64,000 nt of DNA, taken from Citrobacter sp. On2M (GTDB lineage: Bacteria; Pseudomonadota; Gammaproteobacteria; Enterobacterales; Enterobacteriaceae). The notes below the pieces were generated by a model that was given only the letters and a program-made list of their open reading frames with translations, had not been told where the DNA came from and searched no databases. A program made the translations under genes and the position numbers. Positions 1-10,004 of the stretch are shown piece after piece (position 1 is the first letter of the stretch; each line of letters opens with the position of its first letter). The stretch is taken from assembly GCF_018035235.1 (NCBI RefSeq), contig NZ_WPCV01000003.1, positions 1 through 64,000 of the forward strand, written 5' to 3'.

Positions 1-9
1 AACAGAATT

Positions 10-129
10 TGCCTGGCGGCTGTAGCGCGGTGGTCCCACCTGACCCCATGCCGAACTCAGAAGTGAAACGCCGTAGCGCCGATGGTAGTGTGGGGTCTCC
101 CCATGCGAGAGTAGGGAACTGCCAGGCAT
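10..129 (+). rRNA. rrf: 5S ribosomal RNA
   Basis: A complete 120-nt 5S rRNA: the 5' end TGCCTGGCGG pairs with the 3' end CTGCCAGGCA, and the internal sequence is the standard enterobacterial one. The 23S gene would lie just before the window, so the window starts at the tail of an rRNA operon. A tRNA-Asp gene follows 53 bases later, as in the E. coli rrnH operon. Confidence 0.98.
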
Positions 130-182
130 CAAATTGCAGTAAACCGGGATGTATAATCCGGGTAGTGACAAAGAAATTCGGT

Positions 183-259
183 GGAGCGGTAGTTCAGTTG
201 GTTAGAATACCTGCCTGTCACGCAGGGGGTCGCGGGTTCGAGTCCCGTCCGTTCCGCCA
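183..259 (+). tRNA. aspU: tRNA-Asp (anticodon GUC)
   Basis: A 77-nt cloverleaf with encoded CCA end, anticodon loop CTGTCAC (anticodon GTC) and T-loop GTTCGAGTC. It lies directly behind the 5S gene and is probably processed from the rRNA operon transcript. It differs from the second tRNA-Asp in this window (9241-9317) only by a base-pair swap in the acceptor stem (C5-G68 here, T-A there). Confidence 0.98.
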
Positions 260-266
260 CTTATTA

Positions 267-296
267 AAAGCCCTGAGCATTAGCTCAGGGCTTTTT
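267..296 (+). terminator. Rho-independent terminator of the rRNA/tRNA operon
   Basis: Perfect stem AAAGCCCTGAGC / GCTCAGGGCTTT with an ATTA loop, running into a T-rich tract, placed 8 bases behind the tRNA-Asp gene. It ends the rRNA operon transcript. Confidence 0.93.
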
Positions 297-422
297 CTTT
301 TCCTGCAATTTAATTATTGCTACATCTGCAAAAATCTTCTGCATTTATCACTCTTTTCTATAAAGAGCTGAAGGCCATAATCTTTTTAATTAACGAACAT
401 AGTGATTATAAAGAGGAATTCT

Positions 423-863
423 ATGGCTATCCCTGCATTCGGTTTGGGCACTTTCCGCCTGAAAGATGACGTGGTTATCGCTTCTGTTAAAACGGCGCTT
501 GAGCTGGGCTACCGTGCTGTCGACACTGCGCAAATCTATGATAATGAAGCGGCTGTGGGGTAGGCGATTGCCGAAAGCGGCGTACCGCGTAACGAGTTGT
601 ACCTCACCACCAAGATCTGGATTGAAAATCTTAGCAAAGACAAACTAATCCCAAGCCTGAAAGAAAGCCTGAAGAAACTGCGTACAGATTATGTTGATCT
701 GACGCTGATCCACTGGCCATCTCCGGGCGATGCGGTATCCGTTAAGGAGTTCATGCTGGCGCTGGATCTGCATCTGGATGGCGAAGATAAAAAAGCGATC
801 GTAGCACTGGACTGCAACGATCGCCTTGTCAGCCCGGAAGGACTGGCTCCTGCCTGGGATTAA
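423..863 (+). pseudogene. dkgB: Decayed dkgB (2,5-diketo-D-gluconate reductase B, aldo/keto reductase)
   Basis: The reading frame starts at ATG 423 behind an AGAGGAA ribosome site and reads as E. coli DkgB (267 aa) from its first residue. Two lesions are visible. Codon 47, a Gln in DkgB, is the stop TAG at 561-563. Near 760-780 the frame jumps from the EFM..AL segment straight to the C-terminal AEDKKAIAALDCNDR-like segment, an in-frame loss of roughly 120 codons of the middle of the barrel. The catalytic Asp-Tyr region (DTAQIYDN) and the C-terminus (LVSPEGLAP) remain, but no reductase can be made. DkgB normally reduces methylglyoxal and 2,5-diketogluconate. Its position between aspU and yafC is the ancestral one, so this is local decay of a resident gene. 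Confidence 0.93.
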
Positions 864-884
864 TTGCTCGATCCTTTGTACTCT

Positions 885-1799
885 TTAACCCTCTTTCACA
901 GCTCCTTCGGGAGCTGTTTTTATATATTCACTTAAAAAGTCTATAAATGCCCGAATGCGTGTACTGACCGCACGATCGCTGTAATAAACGGCGCTGAAAG
1001 GCATTTTGACCGGCAGACGTTTATCGGCCAGCAGTTCCACCAGTTCTCCCCGCGCAATCTCTTTATCAATCATATAATCTGAAAGACATGCGATGCCGTT
1101 ACCGCTCAGACAAAGCTGTTTTAACGTTTCCCCGCTGTTGGAAGAAATCCCGCACTCAACCTCATGGAGCTGTCCATCGCTACAGGCAATCGGCCAGGTA
1201 TTGAGTGAAACGGGTTCGGAAAACCCCAGACACAGATGCTGTTTTAGCTGTTCGATGGTCTCGGGCTTGCCAAAACGGGCAATATAGTCAGGGGACGCGA
1301 TAATCTTGCGATAGCTGCTAAATAACGGGCGCGCACGCAGGCTCGAGTCAGTCAGGGTACCTGCTCGTATCGCGACATCCACTTTTCTTTCAATAAGATT
1401 GATGAACGTTTCTGAGGAGACAAGAGACAACGTCATCTCAGGATATCGCTCACGGAACGGTTTGATTAGCGGCATCAGGAAATGCAGCATCACCGGCGTT
1501 GCCGCATCGATACGCAGCAGACCGCGCGGAGTATTACGCGACTCCATGATTTCCGTTTCTGCGGCTGCCATCTCTTGCAGTATCTGCTGCACACGTCTGA
1601 AGTAACGTTCTCCTTCTTCAGTGAGACTTAGCTGCCGAGTCGTGCGATTAAGCAAACTTACGCCCAGTTTCATCTCCAGTTTTTTTACTGCCCGACTGAT
1701 CGCAGAATTAGCCTGTCCGAGCTGTTCTGCTGCCCGGCTGAAACTGCCGCTTTCCACAACGGCCACAAAAATCGCAAGTTCATCGGATGTCGCTTTCAT
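885..1799 (-). CDS. yafC: LysR-family transcriptional regulator YafC
   Basis: A 304-aa LysR-type regulator, the same length as E. coli YafC and nearly identical in sequence. Residues 1-60 form the winged HTH ([20 protein letters not shown] recognition region); residues 90-295 form the periplasmic-binding-like effector domain. The gene is divergent from an MFS exporter with about 100 bases between the starts, the usual layout for a LysR protein controlling its neighbour. That it regulates the exporter is inference. Its effector is unknown. Confidence 0.93.
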   Translation of the reverse strand: MKATSDELAIFVAVVESGSFSRAAEQLGQANSAISRAVKKLEMKLGVSLLNRTTRQLSLTEEGERYFRRVQQILQEMAAAETEIMESRNTPRGLLRIDAATPVMLHFLMPLIKPFRERYPEMTLSLVSSETFINLIERKVDVAIRAGTLTDSSLRARPLFSSYRKIIASPDYIARFGKPETIEQLKQHLCLGFSEPVSLNTWPIACSDGQLHEVECGISSNSGETLKQLCLSGNGIACLSDYMIDKEIARGELVELLADKRLPVKMPFSAVYYSDRAVSTRIRAFIDFLSEYIKTAPEGAVKEG

Positions 1800-1903
1800 T
1801 TTTGCACCTGAAGCAAAATTATATTGAGATTTTGAATATTTTTGTCATTAAAACATCCCGGCATACTGCGTGTCATCTGATTACTGATGTTATGGAGTTA
1901 TTT

Positions 1904-3079
1904 ATGCCTCTCGCTTTATTTGCACTCACAATTAGTGCCTTCGCTATTGGGACGACTGAGTTTGTGATTGTTGGCCTGGTACCGACTATCGCGCAACAGC
2001 TGGGGATCTCGTTACCTTCCGCCGGACTGCTGGTTTCAATTTACGCGCTGGGTGTGGCGATTGGCGCACCGGTGCTAACCGCTCTCACCGGACGTCTGCC
2101 GCGTAAACAGTTACTTGTAGCGCTGATGGTCCTGTTTACGGCAGGGAATTTGCTGGCATGGCAAGCTCCCGGGTATATGACACTCATTGTCGCCCGTTTG
2201 CTGACGGGACTAGCTCACGGTGTATTTTTCTCGATTGGCTCTACTATCGCGACCAGTCTGGTGCCAAAAGAGAAAGCGGCTTCCTCCATTGCCATTATGT
2301 TTGGCGGCTTAACGGTGGCGCTGGTAACGGGTGTGCCGCTGGGTACGTTTATCGGTCAGCACTTTGGCTGGCGTGAGACTTTCCTTGCAGTATCAATGTT
2401 AGGCGTGATTGCGCTGATCAGCAGTCAACTGCTGATCCCCGCCAACATTCCCGGTCGTGCAGCCGCCAGCATTCGCGACCAGTTGAAAGTGCTGACTCAT
2501 CCCCGTCTGTTGCTGATTTACGCTGTTACGGCACTGGGCTACGGCGGCGTGTTCACAGCATTTACCTTCATGGCACCGATGATGCAGGATCTGGCGGGAT
2601 TCTCTCCGGCAGCAGTAAGCTGGATCTTACTGGGTTACGGCGTATCAGTGGCTATCGGCAATATCTGGGGCGGTAAGCTGGCGGATAAGCATGGTGCGGT
2701 TCCTGCGTTGAAATTCATTTTCGCCGCGCTGTTTGTTCTGCTGATGGTTTTCCAACTGACGGCTTCCACGCAATACGCCGCGCTGGTTACCATTCTGGTG
2801 ATGGGGATCTTTGCCTTTGGCAACGTACCAGGGTTGCAGGTCTACGTGGTACAGAAAGCGGAACAATTTACGCCTAATGCTGTTGATGTGGCGTCAGGGT
2901 TGAATATTGCGGCGTTTAACATTGGCATTGCACTGGGTTCAGTGATTGGTGGACAAACGGTCGAGCATTATGGTCTGGCGCAGACGCCGTGGATTGGCGC
3001 ACTTATTGTCCTGGTTGCTTTCCTGCTAATTGGGTTCAGCGGTCGTCTTGATAAGCCCGCGCGTGTTGTTTTGGGGTAA
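1904..3079 (+). CDS. MFS drug/metabolite exporter (DHA1 family, YdhP/AraJ-like)
   Basis: A 391-aa inner-membrane protein with the 12 hydrophobic segments of the major facilitator superfamily. The start MPLALFAL at ATG 1904 sits 7 bases behind a GGAG site and gives the first helix the family opening (AIGTTEFVIVGL). The loop motif between helices 2 and 3 (TGRLPRK) and its repeat in the second half (GKLADKHGA) are visible. DHA1 members export drugs or sugars by proton antiport. The divergent LysR gene yafC is the likely regulator. E. coli K-12 has no such gene between yafC and yafD. The substrate cannot be read from sequence. Confidence 0.85.
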   Translation: MPLALFALTISAFAIGTTEFVIVGLVPTIAQQLGISLPSAGLLVSIYALGVAIGAPVLTALTGRLPRKQLLVALMVLFTAGNLLAWQAPGYMTLIVARLLTGLAHGVFFSIGSTIATSLVPKEKAASSIAIMFGGLTVALVTGVPLGTFIGQHFGWRETFLAVSMLGVIALISSQLLIPANIPGRAAASIRDQLKVLTHPRLLLIYAVTALGYGGVFTAFTFMAPMMQDLAGFSPAAVSWILLGYGVSVAIGNIWGGKLADKHGAVPALKFIFAALFVLLMVFQLTASTQYAALVTILVMGIFAFGNVPGLQVYVVQKAEQFTPNAVDVASGLNIAAFNIGIALGSVIGGQTVEHYGLAQTPWIGALIVLVAFLLIGFSGRLDKPARVVLG

Positions 3080-3201
3080 ATCATTGATGTAAGCGCCCAC
3101 TTACAAAACAAACTGCAATTGTTCGTTGAAAGTGACTGCTAAAATCCCTATAACAGAAGAACCAGTCCGGCTGCGGACTGGTTGACGTTACAGAGGTTTG
3201 A

Positions 3202-4011
<810 letters not shown>

Positions 4012-4087
4012 CGGTGTGTCAGGTCTGCCGTAGGGCAGGCCTGTGATGGTTGCCCTTCATTTTTCACAACAACCGAAGGACAACACA

Positions 4088-4858
4088 ATGACAACACGCT
4101 CTCATCATGACAACGTCGAAAAGCAGTTTGGCTCTCAGGCAAATGCCTATTTAACCAGTGCGGTGCATGCCTCTGGTCGTGACTTGCAACGTCTGGCAGA
4201 AAGGCTGTCGGCATTTCCGCTGGCCCGCGTACTGGATATGGGATGCGGAGCGGGGCACGCCAGCTTTGTGGCTGCGCAACACGTAAAGCAGGTCGTGGCT
4301 TATGATTTATCGTCACAGATGCTTGAAGTGGTCTCTGAAGCGGCAAAAGACAGAGGTCTGGAAAATATCGTCACACAGCAGGGGTATGCTGAAAGCCTGC
4401 CATTTGAAGATGACGTATTTGATGTAGTGATTAGCCGCTATTCCGCGCATCACTGGCATGATGTCGGGAGTGCGCTGCGGGAAGTGAATCGCGTTCTGAA
4501 GTCCGGCGGTGTGCTGATTGTGATGGATGTGATGTCGCCAGGCCATCCTGTACGTGATATCTGGTTGCAAACCGTGGAGGCGTTACGTGATACCTCGCAC
4601 GTCCGCAACTATTCCAGCGGAGAGTGGCTGTCATTAATCAATAACGCCAATCTGATTGCCGATACCTTGTTAACCGATCGTCTGCCGCTGGAGTTCAGTT
4701 CGTGGGTGGCGCGGATGCGCACGCCTGCAGCGTTGAGTGACGCGATTCGTGTTTACCAACAGAGTGCTTCTGCCGAAGTGAAAACCTACTTTGCGTTGCA
4801 GGAAGATGGCTCGTTTACCAGCGACACGATCATGGTTGAGGCGCATAAAGCGGGATAA
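4088..4858 (+). CDS. yafE: SAM-dependent methyltransferase YafE
   Basis: A 256-aa class I methyltransferase. The start at ATG 4088 follows an AAGGA site; an upstream in-frame ATG has none. The SAM-binding motif LDMGCGAGHAS (about residues 48-58) is intact, followed by VVAYDLSSQML and the post-II VISRYSAHHW region. The N-terminal half resembles the ubiquinone/menaquinone UbiE group, but the substrate is unknown. A bidirectional terminator separates it from convergent mltD. Confidence 0.9.
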   Translation: MTTRSHHDNVEKQFGSQANAYLTSAVHASGRDLQRLAERLSAFPLARVLDMGCGAGHASFVAAQHVKQVVAYDLSSQMLEVVSEAAKDRGLENIVTQQGYAESLPFEDDVFDVVISRYSAHHWHDVGSALREVNRVLKSGGVLIVMDVMSPGHPVRDIWLQTVEALRDTSHVRNYSSGEWLSLINNANLIADTLLTDRLPLEFSSWVARMRTPAALSDAIRVYQQSASAEVKTYFALQEDGSFTSDTIMVEAHKAG

Positions 4859-4862
4859 ATAA

Positions 4863-4892
4863 AAAAGGCACTGGGGGGAAGCCAGTGCCTTT
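4863..4892. terminator. Bidirectional terminator between yafE and mltD
   Basis: Stem AAAGGCACTGG / CCAGTGCCTTT with a short G-rich loop, flanked by A-runs and T-runs, so it can end transcripts from both sides. It fills the gap between two convergent genes. Confidence 0.88.
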
Positions 4893-4907
4893 ATTTCTAC
4901 AATACTA

Positions 4908-6266
4908 TCAGGAGTCCGGCATGCCGTTGTTTTTCACAAACAACGTTAGCTGATCGCCAGGCTGCAGATTGTCCGTATCGTTGTTCCAGCGCATCACATC
5001 CTTGATGTTAACCCCGTGACGCTTGGCAATGCTCGACAGTGAGTCGCCTTTACGCACACGATAGGTGATGCTATCGCTGTTATTAGCTAACCGTTGTGCG
5101 CTGGTACCCGCACCTACCGTCAGACTTTGGCCCACTTTCAGCGACGACCCACGCAGATTATTCCACTGCTGCAGATCCTTCGTGCTCACGCCAAGACGTG
5201 CAGCGACGCCGGAAAGCGTATCGCCAGAGCGAACTTTGTAGCTACGGCTGTTCAGCGGCGTGTTATCCGCAACCAGCGTTGACTGTACGGCCGCAATCTC
5301 GCCTGAAGCCAGAGACTCACGCAGCTTCTCTGCATGCTTCTTTGGCACCATCACATATTGCGGGCCGCTTGCACCCAACGTGGAGCCTTTCACGCCAGCA
5401 TTGAAGGTCTTCAACTTGCTGACGGAGATACCCGCCATATCGGCAACCTGAGCCATTTCAACCGGGCTACTCAAGCGAACACGTGCCAACGCGCGGCTTT
5501 CGTCTGTTGTTGGCAGACGCACGCCATAGCGTTTGCTGTTTTTGAGTATATCGCTCAATGCCAGCATTTTAGGCACATACAGCTTTGTTTCCTGAGGCAA
5601 TGGCAACGACCAAAAGTCAGTGGGTTTACCACGGGCTTTGTTCGTTTTAATCGCCTTCATGACACGTCCTTCACCGCTATTATAAGCAGCTACGGTCAGC
5701 AGCCAGTCGCCATCAAACATCTTGTTCAGACGCTGCATCATGTCCAGTGCGGCGGTGGTGGAAGCCACAACGTCGCGACGTGCATCATAATTGCGGGTCT
5801 GTTTTAAACCATAATTGCGCCCCGTGCTCGGAATGATCTGCCAAATACCTGCGGCATTGGCGCCAGACGTTGCGTGAGGATCAAAAGCGCTCTCCACTAT
5901 GGGTAGTAGTACCAGTTCCATTGGCATGTTACGTTTCTTAACCTGCCCGGCTATCCAGTACATATACGGCTCTGCCCGTAAAGTTACATCGTGGAGATAG
6001 CTCTTATTGCGTAAATACTTCTGTTTCTGTTCGCGAATCCGGCTGTTTTCCGGAATTCCCATCTTTAGCTCGTCACCAATGAAAGCCCACAAATCTTGAT
6101 CAGCAGCGATAGACGTTCCGTCGTCCATCCATCGCGCCTGACTTGTAAACTTTCCTGCTTCCCCTTGACCAGCTGCAGAAAGGCTCTGTGCGTGTTGTTG
6201 GACGTTACCAGTATTCTGGCACCCAACAAGCAGGACAGAGGCGAGTAATATCGCTTTTGCCTTCAT
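4908..6266 (-). CDS. mltD: Membrane-bound lytic murein transglycosylase D
   Basis: A 452-aa outer-membrane lipoprotein: lipobox LLVGC with the acylated Cys at residue 16, then an SLT lysozyme-like domain (about residues 110-230) with the catalytic Glu in VESAFDPHATSGANAAGIWQ, and two LysM peptidoglycan-binding repeats near 345-388 and 402-445 (YKVRSGDTLSGVA and YRVRKGDSLSSIA). It cleaves the MurNAc-GlcNAc bond to 1,6-anhydro ends during wall turnover. Length and domain order match E. coli MltD. It is followed head to tail by gloB upstream, as in E. coli. Confidence 0.97.
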   Translation of the reverse strand: MKAKAILLASVLLVGCQNTGNVQQHAQSLSAAGQGEAGKFTSQARWMDDGTSIAADQDLWAFIGDELKMGIPENSRIREQKQKYLRNKSYLHDVTLRAEPYMYWIAGQVKKRNMPMELVLLPIVESAFDPHATSGANAAGIWQIIPSTGRNYGLKQTRNYDARRDVVASTTAALDMMQRLNKMFDGDWLLTVAAYNSGEGRVMKAIKTNKARGKPTDFWSLPLPQETKLYVPKMLALSDILKNSKRYGVRLPTTDESRALARVRLSSPVEMAQVADMAGISVSKLKTFNAGVKGSTLGASGPQYVMVPKKHAEKLRESLASGEIAAVQSTLVADNTPLNSRSYKVRSGDTLSGVAARLGVSTKDLQQWNNLRGSSLKVGQSLTVGAGTSAQRLANNSDSITYRVRKGDSLSSIAKRHGVNIKDVMRWNNDTDNLQPGDQLTLFVKNNGMPDS

Positions 6267-6337
6267 GTGTGTGTCAATAGTTGCTTAAAAGACGACCGAT
6301 CATAACGGCGAAGTTTTCAAAAGGCAACCCGGAATTG

Positions 6338-7093
6338 TCAGAACGTATCTTTCTTTGACCTTAACCAGGCAAAACGCTCTTCAGGTTGTTGCAATATTGT
6401 TTCTTTGTTTATTTCATTAATTAAATCAATATCTTCCGTTCTTAAGAAAAGATTATTTCGTCGCTCATTTTTCAGAATTACGGGTAGTGTCATTTGTTTT
6501 TTTACCCGTAACTCATTAACTTTACGATAATATTCATTAATAAACGAATCGTGAGGCAGAATGCTTAAGGCAAACTTCATGTTTGCTAATGTGTATTCAT
6601 GTGCGCAACAAATTAACGTATCGTCAGGAAGTGAGTTTATTTTTTTAAGTGATTGATACATTTGAGATGCCGTTCCTTCGAACAGACGTCCGCAGCCGCC
6701 GGAAAAGAGCGTGTCGCCGCAAAATAAATAAGGGTGACTAAAATAACAGATATGTCCTAAAGTGTGACCCGGCGTAGCAATTACCGTAAATTCATGCCCC
6801 AAAACCAGTGCAATATCGCCATCTTCAACTACGTGCGTCGTTCCCTTATCTTGCGTTTCAGCCGGTCCATACACCACTATTTGTGGGAAGTGTTGTAAAA
6901 GTTCTTTCACGCCGCCCACGTGATCCTGATGATGGTGGGTCAGCAGAATGGCATCAGGAACCCAGTTATGTTCTGCAATAGCTTTCAAAACGGGAGCTGC
7001 TTCGCCCGGGTCCACAATCAGACAATGCTTGTCATTATTCGACAGGACCCAGATGTAATTGTCCTGAAATGCAGGAATACTGTTAAGATTCAT
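6338..7093 (-). CDS. gloB: Hydroxyacylglutathione hydrolase (glyoxalase II)
   Basis: A 251-aa metallo-beta-lactamase-fold enzyme. The binuclear metal motif [10 protein letters not shown] lies near residue 53, with further ligands in PGHTLGH (about 110) and [10 protein letters not shown] (about 127). It hydrolyses S-lactoylglutathione to lactate and glutathione, the second step of methylglyoxal detoxification. It is AT-richer than its neighbours through most of its C-terminal half. It is divergent from yafS with only 33 bases between the starts, so promoters must overlap. Confidence 0.96.
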   Translation of the reverse strand: MNLNSIPAFQDNYIWVLSNNDKHCLIVDPGEAAPVLKAIAEHNWVPDAILLTHHHQDHVGGVKELLQHFPQIVVYGPAETQDKGTTHVVEDGDIALVLGHEFTVIATPGHTLGHICYFSHPYLFCGDTLFSGGCGRLFEGTASQMYQSLKKINSLPDDTLICCAHEYTLANMKFALSILPHDSFINEYYRKVNELRVKKQMTLPVILKNERRNNLFLRTEDIDLINEINKETILQQPEERFAWLRSKKDTF

Positions 7094-7126
7094 AGATTAC
7101 CTCTCAATGCGTAACGGAAGGTTGTG

Positions 7127-7849
7127 ATGAAACCGGCAAGGATCCCTCAAACTGTCGTAGCGCCCGTTAGCTGGAATGATTTGCCATGGGGCGAATACTA
7201 TCGTGAGGCGCTGGAGTATCAGCTTAACCCGTGGTTCGCAAAAATGTACGGTTTTCATCTGCTTAAGATTGGTAATTTAAGCGCAGAAATCGATTCCGAA
7301 GCGTGCGCGGTTTCTCATCAGGTTAATGTTTCTTTGCAAGGGTCTCCCATGCAGGTGACGGCCGATCCTTTGCATCTACCTTTTGCCGATAAGTCTGTGG
7401 ATGTCTGTTTATTGGCCCATACGCTACCGTGGTGTTCCGATCCCCATCGCTTATTGCGTGAGGCCGATCGCGTGCTTATTGATGACGGCTGGTTGATTCT
7501 GAGCGGTTTTAACCCGGTAAGCCTGATGGGATTGCGTAAACTGGTGCCCGTATTGCGTAAAACATCACCCTACAACAGCCGGATGTTTACGCTCATGCGG
7601 CAATTGGACTGGCTTTCATTGCTGAATTTTGAAGTGCTGCACTACAGCCGTTTTCACGTCCTGCCCTGGAATAAGAAGGGCGGAAAAATGTTAAGCGCCC
7701 ATATTCCCGCGCTGGGATGTTTGCAACTGGTGGTTGCGCGTAAGCGAACCATTCCGCTCACGCTCAACCCGATGAAACAAAATAAAAGCAAAACGCCTAT
7801 CCGCCAGGCCGTCGGCGCGACCCGGCAATACCGCAAACCCGACGCTTAA
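7127..7849 (+). CDS. yafS: Methyltransferase-like protein YafS
   Basis: A 240-aa protein almost identical to E. coli YafS. I take ATG 7127 as start (a GTG lies one codon earlier; the AGGAAGG-like site at 7117-7122 serves both poorly but matches the known protein start MKPAR). It has a class I methyltransferase fold in its middle ([15 protein letters not shown]... and [12 protein letters not shown]), but glycine-rich motif I is weak, so SAM binding is uncertain. Its last four bases overlap the end of convergent rnhA. Confidence 0.9.
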   Translation: MKPARIPQTVVAPVSWNDLPWGEYYREALEYQLNPWFAKMYGFHLLKIGNLSAEIDSEACAVSHQVNVSLQGSPMQVTADPLHLPFADKSVDVCLLAHTLPWCSDPHRLLREADRVLIDDGWLILSGFNPVSLMGLRKLVPVLRKTSPYNSRMFTLMRQLDWLSLLNFEVLHYSRFHVLPWNKKGGKMLSAHIPALGCLQLVVARKRTIPLTLNPMKQNKSKTPIRQAVGATRQYRKPDA

Positions 7850-8313
7850 GCCTCAGCCTGATACCCAATATCATCCTGAGTTGGACGCATGGCTGCGGCG
7901 CGCGCAAGCTCATCGCAGCGTTCGTTTTCCGGATGACCCGCATGGCCTTTCACCCACTCCCATTTGATTTGATGCGGCCCCAGCGCGGTATCCAGACGTT
8001 TCCATAGATCGACGTTCTTCACCGGCTTTTTATCTGCGGTTTTCCAGCCGCGCTTCTTCCAGTTGTGGATCCACTGCGTAATGCCCTGACGCACATACTG
8101 GCTGTCTGTGCTGAGTATCACTTCACACTGTTCTTTCAGGGCTTCCAGCGCAACGATTGCCGCCATTAGCTCCATGCGATTATTGGTGGTGAGGTTGTAG
8201 CCTTCGCTAAAGGTTTTTTCGCGCCCGCGATAGCGTAAAATCGCTCCGTAACCACCTGGCCCCGGATTTCCCAGGCAAGAACCGTCGGTGAAAATTTCTA
8301 CCTGTTTAAGCAT
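7846..8313 (-). CDS. rnhA: Ribonuclease HI
   Basis: A 155-aa RNase H. All catalytic carboxylates are present: Asp10 in [11 protein letters not shown], Glu48 in MELMAA, Asp70 in STDSQYV and Asp134 in the ERCDELA helix, with the His124-type loop (GHAGHPEN). It degrades RNA in RNA-DNA hybrids, removing Okazaki primers and R-loops. It is divergent from dnaQ with 64 bases between, the conserved E. coli layout with overlapping promoters. Confidence 0.98.
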   Translation of the reverse strand: MLKQVEIFTDGSCLGNPGPGGYGAILRYRGREKTFSEGYNLTTNNRMELMAAIVALEALKEQCEVILSTDSQYVRQGITQWIHNWKKRGWKTADKKPVKNVDLWKRLDTALGPHQIKWEWVKGHAGHPENERCDELARAAAMRPTQDDIGYQAEA

Positions 8314-8377
8314 CTCTGGTAGACTTCCTGTTTTAGCAAATCGAAATCAAACGATAAGTCTGACATAAATGACCGTT

Positions 8378-9106
8378 ATGAGCACTGGAATTACACGACA
8401 GGTAGTCCTCGATACCGAAACCACCGGTATGAACCAGATTGGTGCCCACTACGAAGGCCACAAGATCATTGAGATCGGTGCGGTTGAAGTGGTGAACCGC
8501 CGCCTGACCGGGAATAACTTCCACGTTTACCTGAAGCCGGATCGGCTGGTGGACCCGGAAGCATTTGGCGTGCATGGCATCGCTGACGAGTTCCTGCTCG
8601 ATAAACCTACGTTTGCCGATGTGGCCGATGAGTTTCTCGACTACATTCGCGGCGCGGAGCTGGTCATCCATAACGCATCGTTTGATATTGGCTTTATGGA
8701 TTACGAATTCGCTAAGCTCAAGCGGGATATTCCGAAGACCAACGAATTCTGCAAAATAACCGATAGCCTGGCGCTGGCGAGGAAAATGTTTCCTGGCAAG
8801 CGCAACAGCCTTGATGCATTGTGCTCACGCTATGAAATAGACAACAGTAAACGTACCTTGCACGGCGCATTGCTCGATGCTCAGATTCTGGCCGACGTTT
8901 ATCTGATGATGACCGGTGGGCAGACAACGATGGCGTTCTCAATGGAAGGTGACAGCCAGCAGCAGAATGACACGGGGATCCAGCGCATTGTGCGACAGTC
9001 CAGCAAACTACGCGTTGTTTTCGCCACTGATGAAGAGTTAGCGGCCCATGAGTCGCGCCTTGACCTGGTGCAGAAGAAAGGCGGAAGTTGCCTCTGGCGG
9101 GCATAG
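8378..9106 (+). CDS. dnaQ: DNA polymerase III epsilon subunit (3'-5' proofreading exonuclease)
   Basis: A 242-aa DEDDh exonuclease. Motifs: LDTETTGM (Asp12, Glu14), HNASFDIGF (Asp103) and HGALLDAQ (His162, Asp167). The C-terminal tail LVQKKGGSCLWRA is the alpha-subunit (DnaE) binding end. The start at ATG 8378 gives MSTGITRQ, matching E. coli; an earlier in-frame ATG at 8369 is not favoured. It proofreads for the replicative polymerase. Confidence 0.98.
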   Translation: MSTGITRQVVLDTETTGMNQIGAHYEGHKIIEIGAVEVVNRRLTGNNFHVYLKPDRLVDPEAFGVHGIADEFLLDKPTFADVADEFLDYIRGAELVIHNASFDIGFMDYEFAKLKRDIPKTNEFCKITDSLALARKMFPGKRNSLDALCSRYEIDNSKRTLHGALLDAQILADVYLMMTGGQTTMAFSMEGDSQQQNDTGIQRIVRQSSKLRVVFATDEELAAHESRLDLVQKKGGSCLWRA

Positions 9107-9240
9107 TTTGTACGTTTTTCGTATGGAAATGACCATTCGGGTGATTTTTGCAGCAAACGATTAAAAATCGTGAGAAAAAGCGTTGACGAGGCGCGAGGCA
9201 ATCCGTAATATTCGCTTCGTTCCCAAGCGGAACACAACGC

Positions 9241-9317
9241 GGAGTGGTAGTTCAGTTGGTTAGAATACCTGCCTGTCACGCAGGGGGTCGCGGGTTCGAG
9301 TCCCGTCCATTCCGCCA
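9241..9317 (+). tRNA. aspV: tRNA-Asp (anticodon GUC), second copy
   Basis: A 77-nt tRNA with encoded CCA, anticodon GTC, at the aspV position behind dnaQ. The acceptor stem has T5-A68 where the other copy has C5-G68: both bases changed together, so the stem stays paired. In Salmonella this tRNA is the insertion point of SPI-6; here only a small chromosomal gene follows, so the site is empty. Confidence 0.97.
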
Positions 9318-9379
9318 ATATTCAGAAAGCCTGAGTCAGAAATGATTCAGGATTTCGTCGTTTTAACCCAGAAAAATAA

Positions 9380-9409
9380 AAGCCTGCAACCATGTGTTAT
9401 TGCAGGCTT
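9380..9409. terminator. Terminator behind the Spy-like gene
   Basis: Inverted repeat AGCCTGCAA / TTGCAGGCT with an A-run on one side, 6 bases past the stop codon of the minus-strand gene. On the minus strand it is followed by TTTTATTTTT, as expected for a Rho-independent terminator. Confidence 0.85.
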
Positions 9410-9414
9410 CGTTG

Positions 9415-9825
9415 TTACTCGCTCAGCGTCTGCGCGATATCTTTTTGTACCTGCTGGCGCTGTGCTGGAGTCAGCACTTTGTTCAGATCAAAATAGTATT
9501 TCACGCGGTAATAACGCGCTTGCTGTTCGATATTGCTGAACGCGGAAAGCTGTTTTTTGACGGCCGCTTCATCCCATTTCCCGGACTTGATGACGTCAAT
9601 CAACGCGCCGTCTTTCACATCCTTCACCGAAATCTGCCCGACATTGGTTTCAAGCTGCTGGTGCAGTTTTTTAATCTGCGCAACCTGGTCAGTGCTCAGC
9701 TTAAGATGCTGTACTATCGGATCCTGGGCAGGAGCCGGAACATTAGATGTGGTTGCTGCAAACGTGCTAAAAGACGCGCCAGCCACGGTAACTGCCAGCA
9801 AAGTCATGCGTACGGAGTTCTTCAT
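9415..9825 (-). CDS. Small periplasmic Spy/CpxP-like protein
   Basis: A 136-aa protein starting at ATG 9825 behind an AGGAT site. Residues 1-24 are a signal peptide ending near FAATT, so the mature protein is periplasmic. The mature part is helical and charged with a C-terminal LTPAQRQQVQKDI, the LTxxQ motif of the Spy/CpxP chaperone group, and an earlier LSTDQVAQIKKL variant. Spy and CpxP are envelope-stress chaperones or regulators; whether this protein chaperones anything is inference. It is not at this place in E. coli K-12. Confidence 0.75.
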   Translation of the reverse strand: MKNSVRMTLLAVTVAGASFSTFAATTSNVPAPAQDPIVQHLKLSTDQVAQIKKLHQQLETNVGQISVKDVKDGALIDVIKSGKWDEAAVKKQLSAFSNIEQQARYYRVKYYFDLNKVLTPAQRQQVQKDIAQTLSE

Positions 9826-10004
9826 TATTGCAATCCTGAGAAGGGAATTATCGACAATATTTGCCACTTGTCGGTTACGAGTAATTATCCCTGGCAGGAT
9901 ACGTTGCCAGAAGCGTGTCGCCACGCGAATTTGTTTTGCGGTTGGTTACGGAGTGAAACAATCCCGCCACGGAAAATGTTCCGCAGCGGGAGGGGTGGCG
10001 ATAT

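Noticed and set aside
9..371. 120-codon open frame across the 5S and tRNA genes
   Set aside because: It overlaps structural RNA genes entirely and has no protein features.
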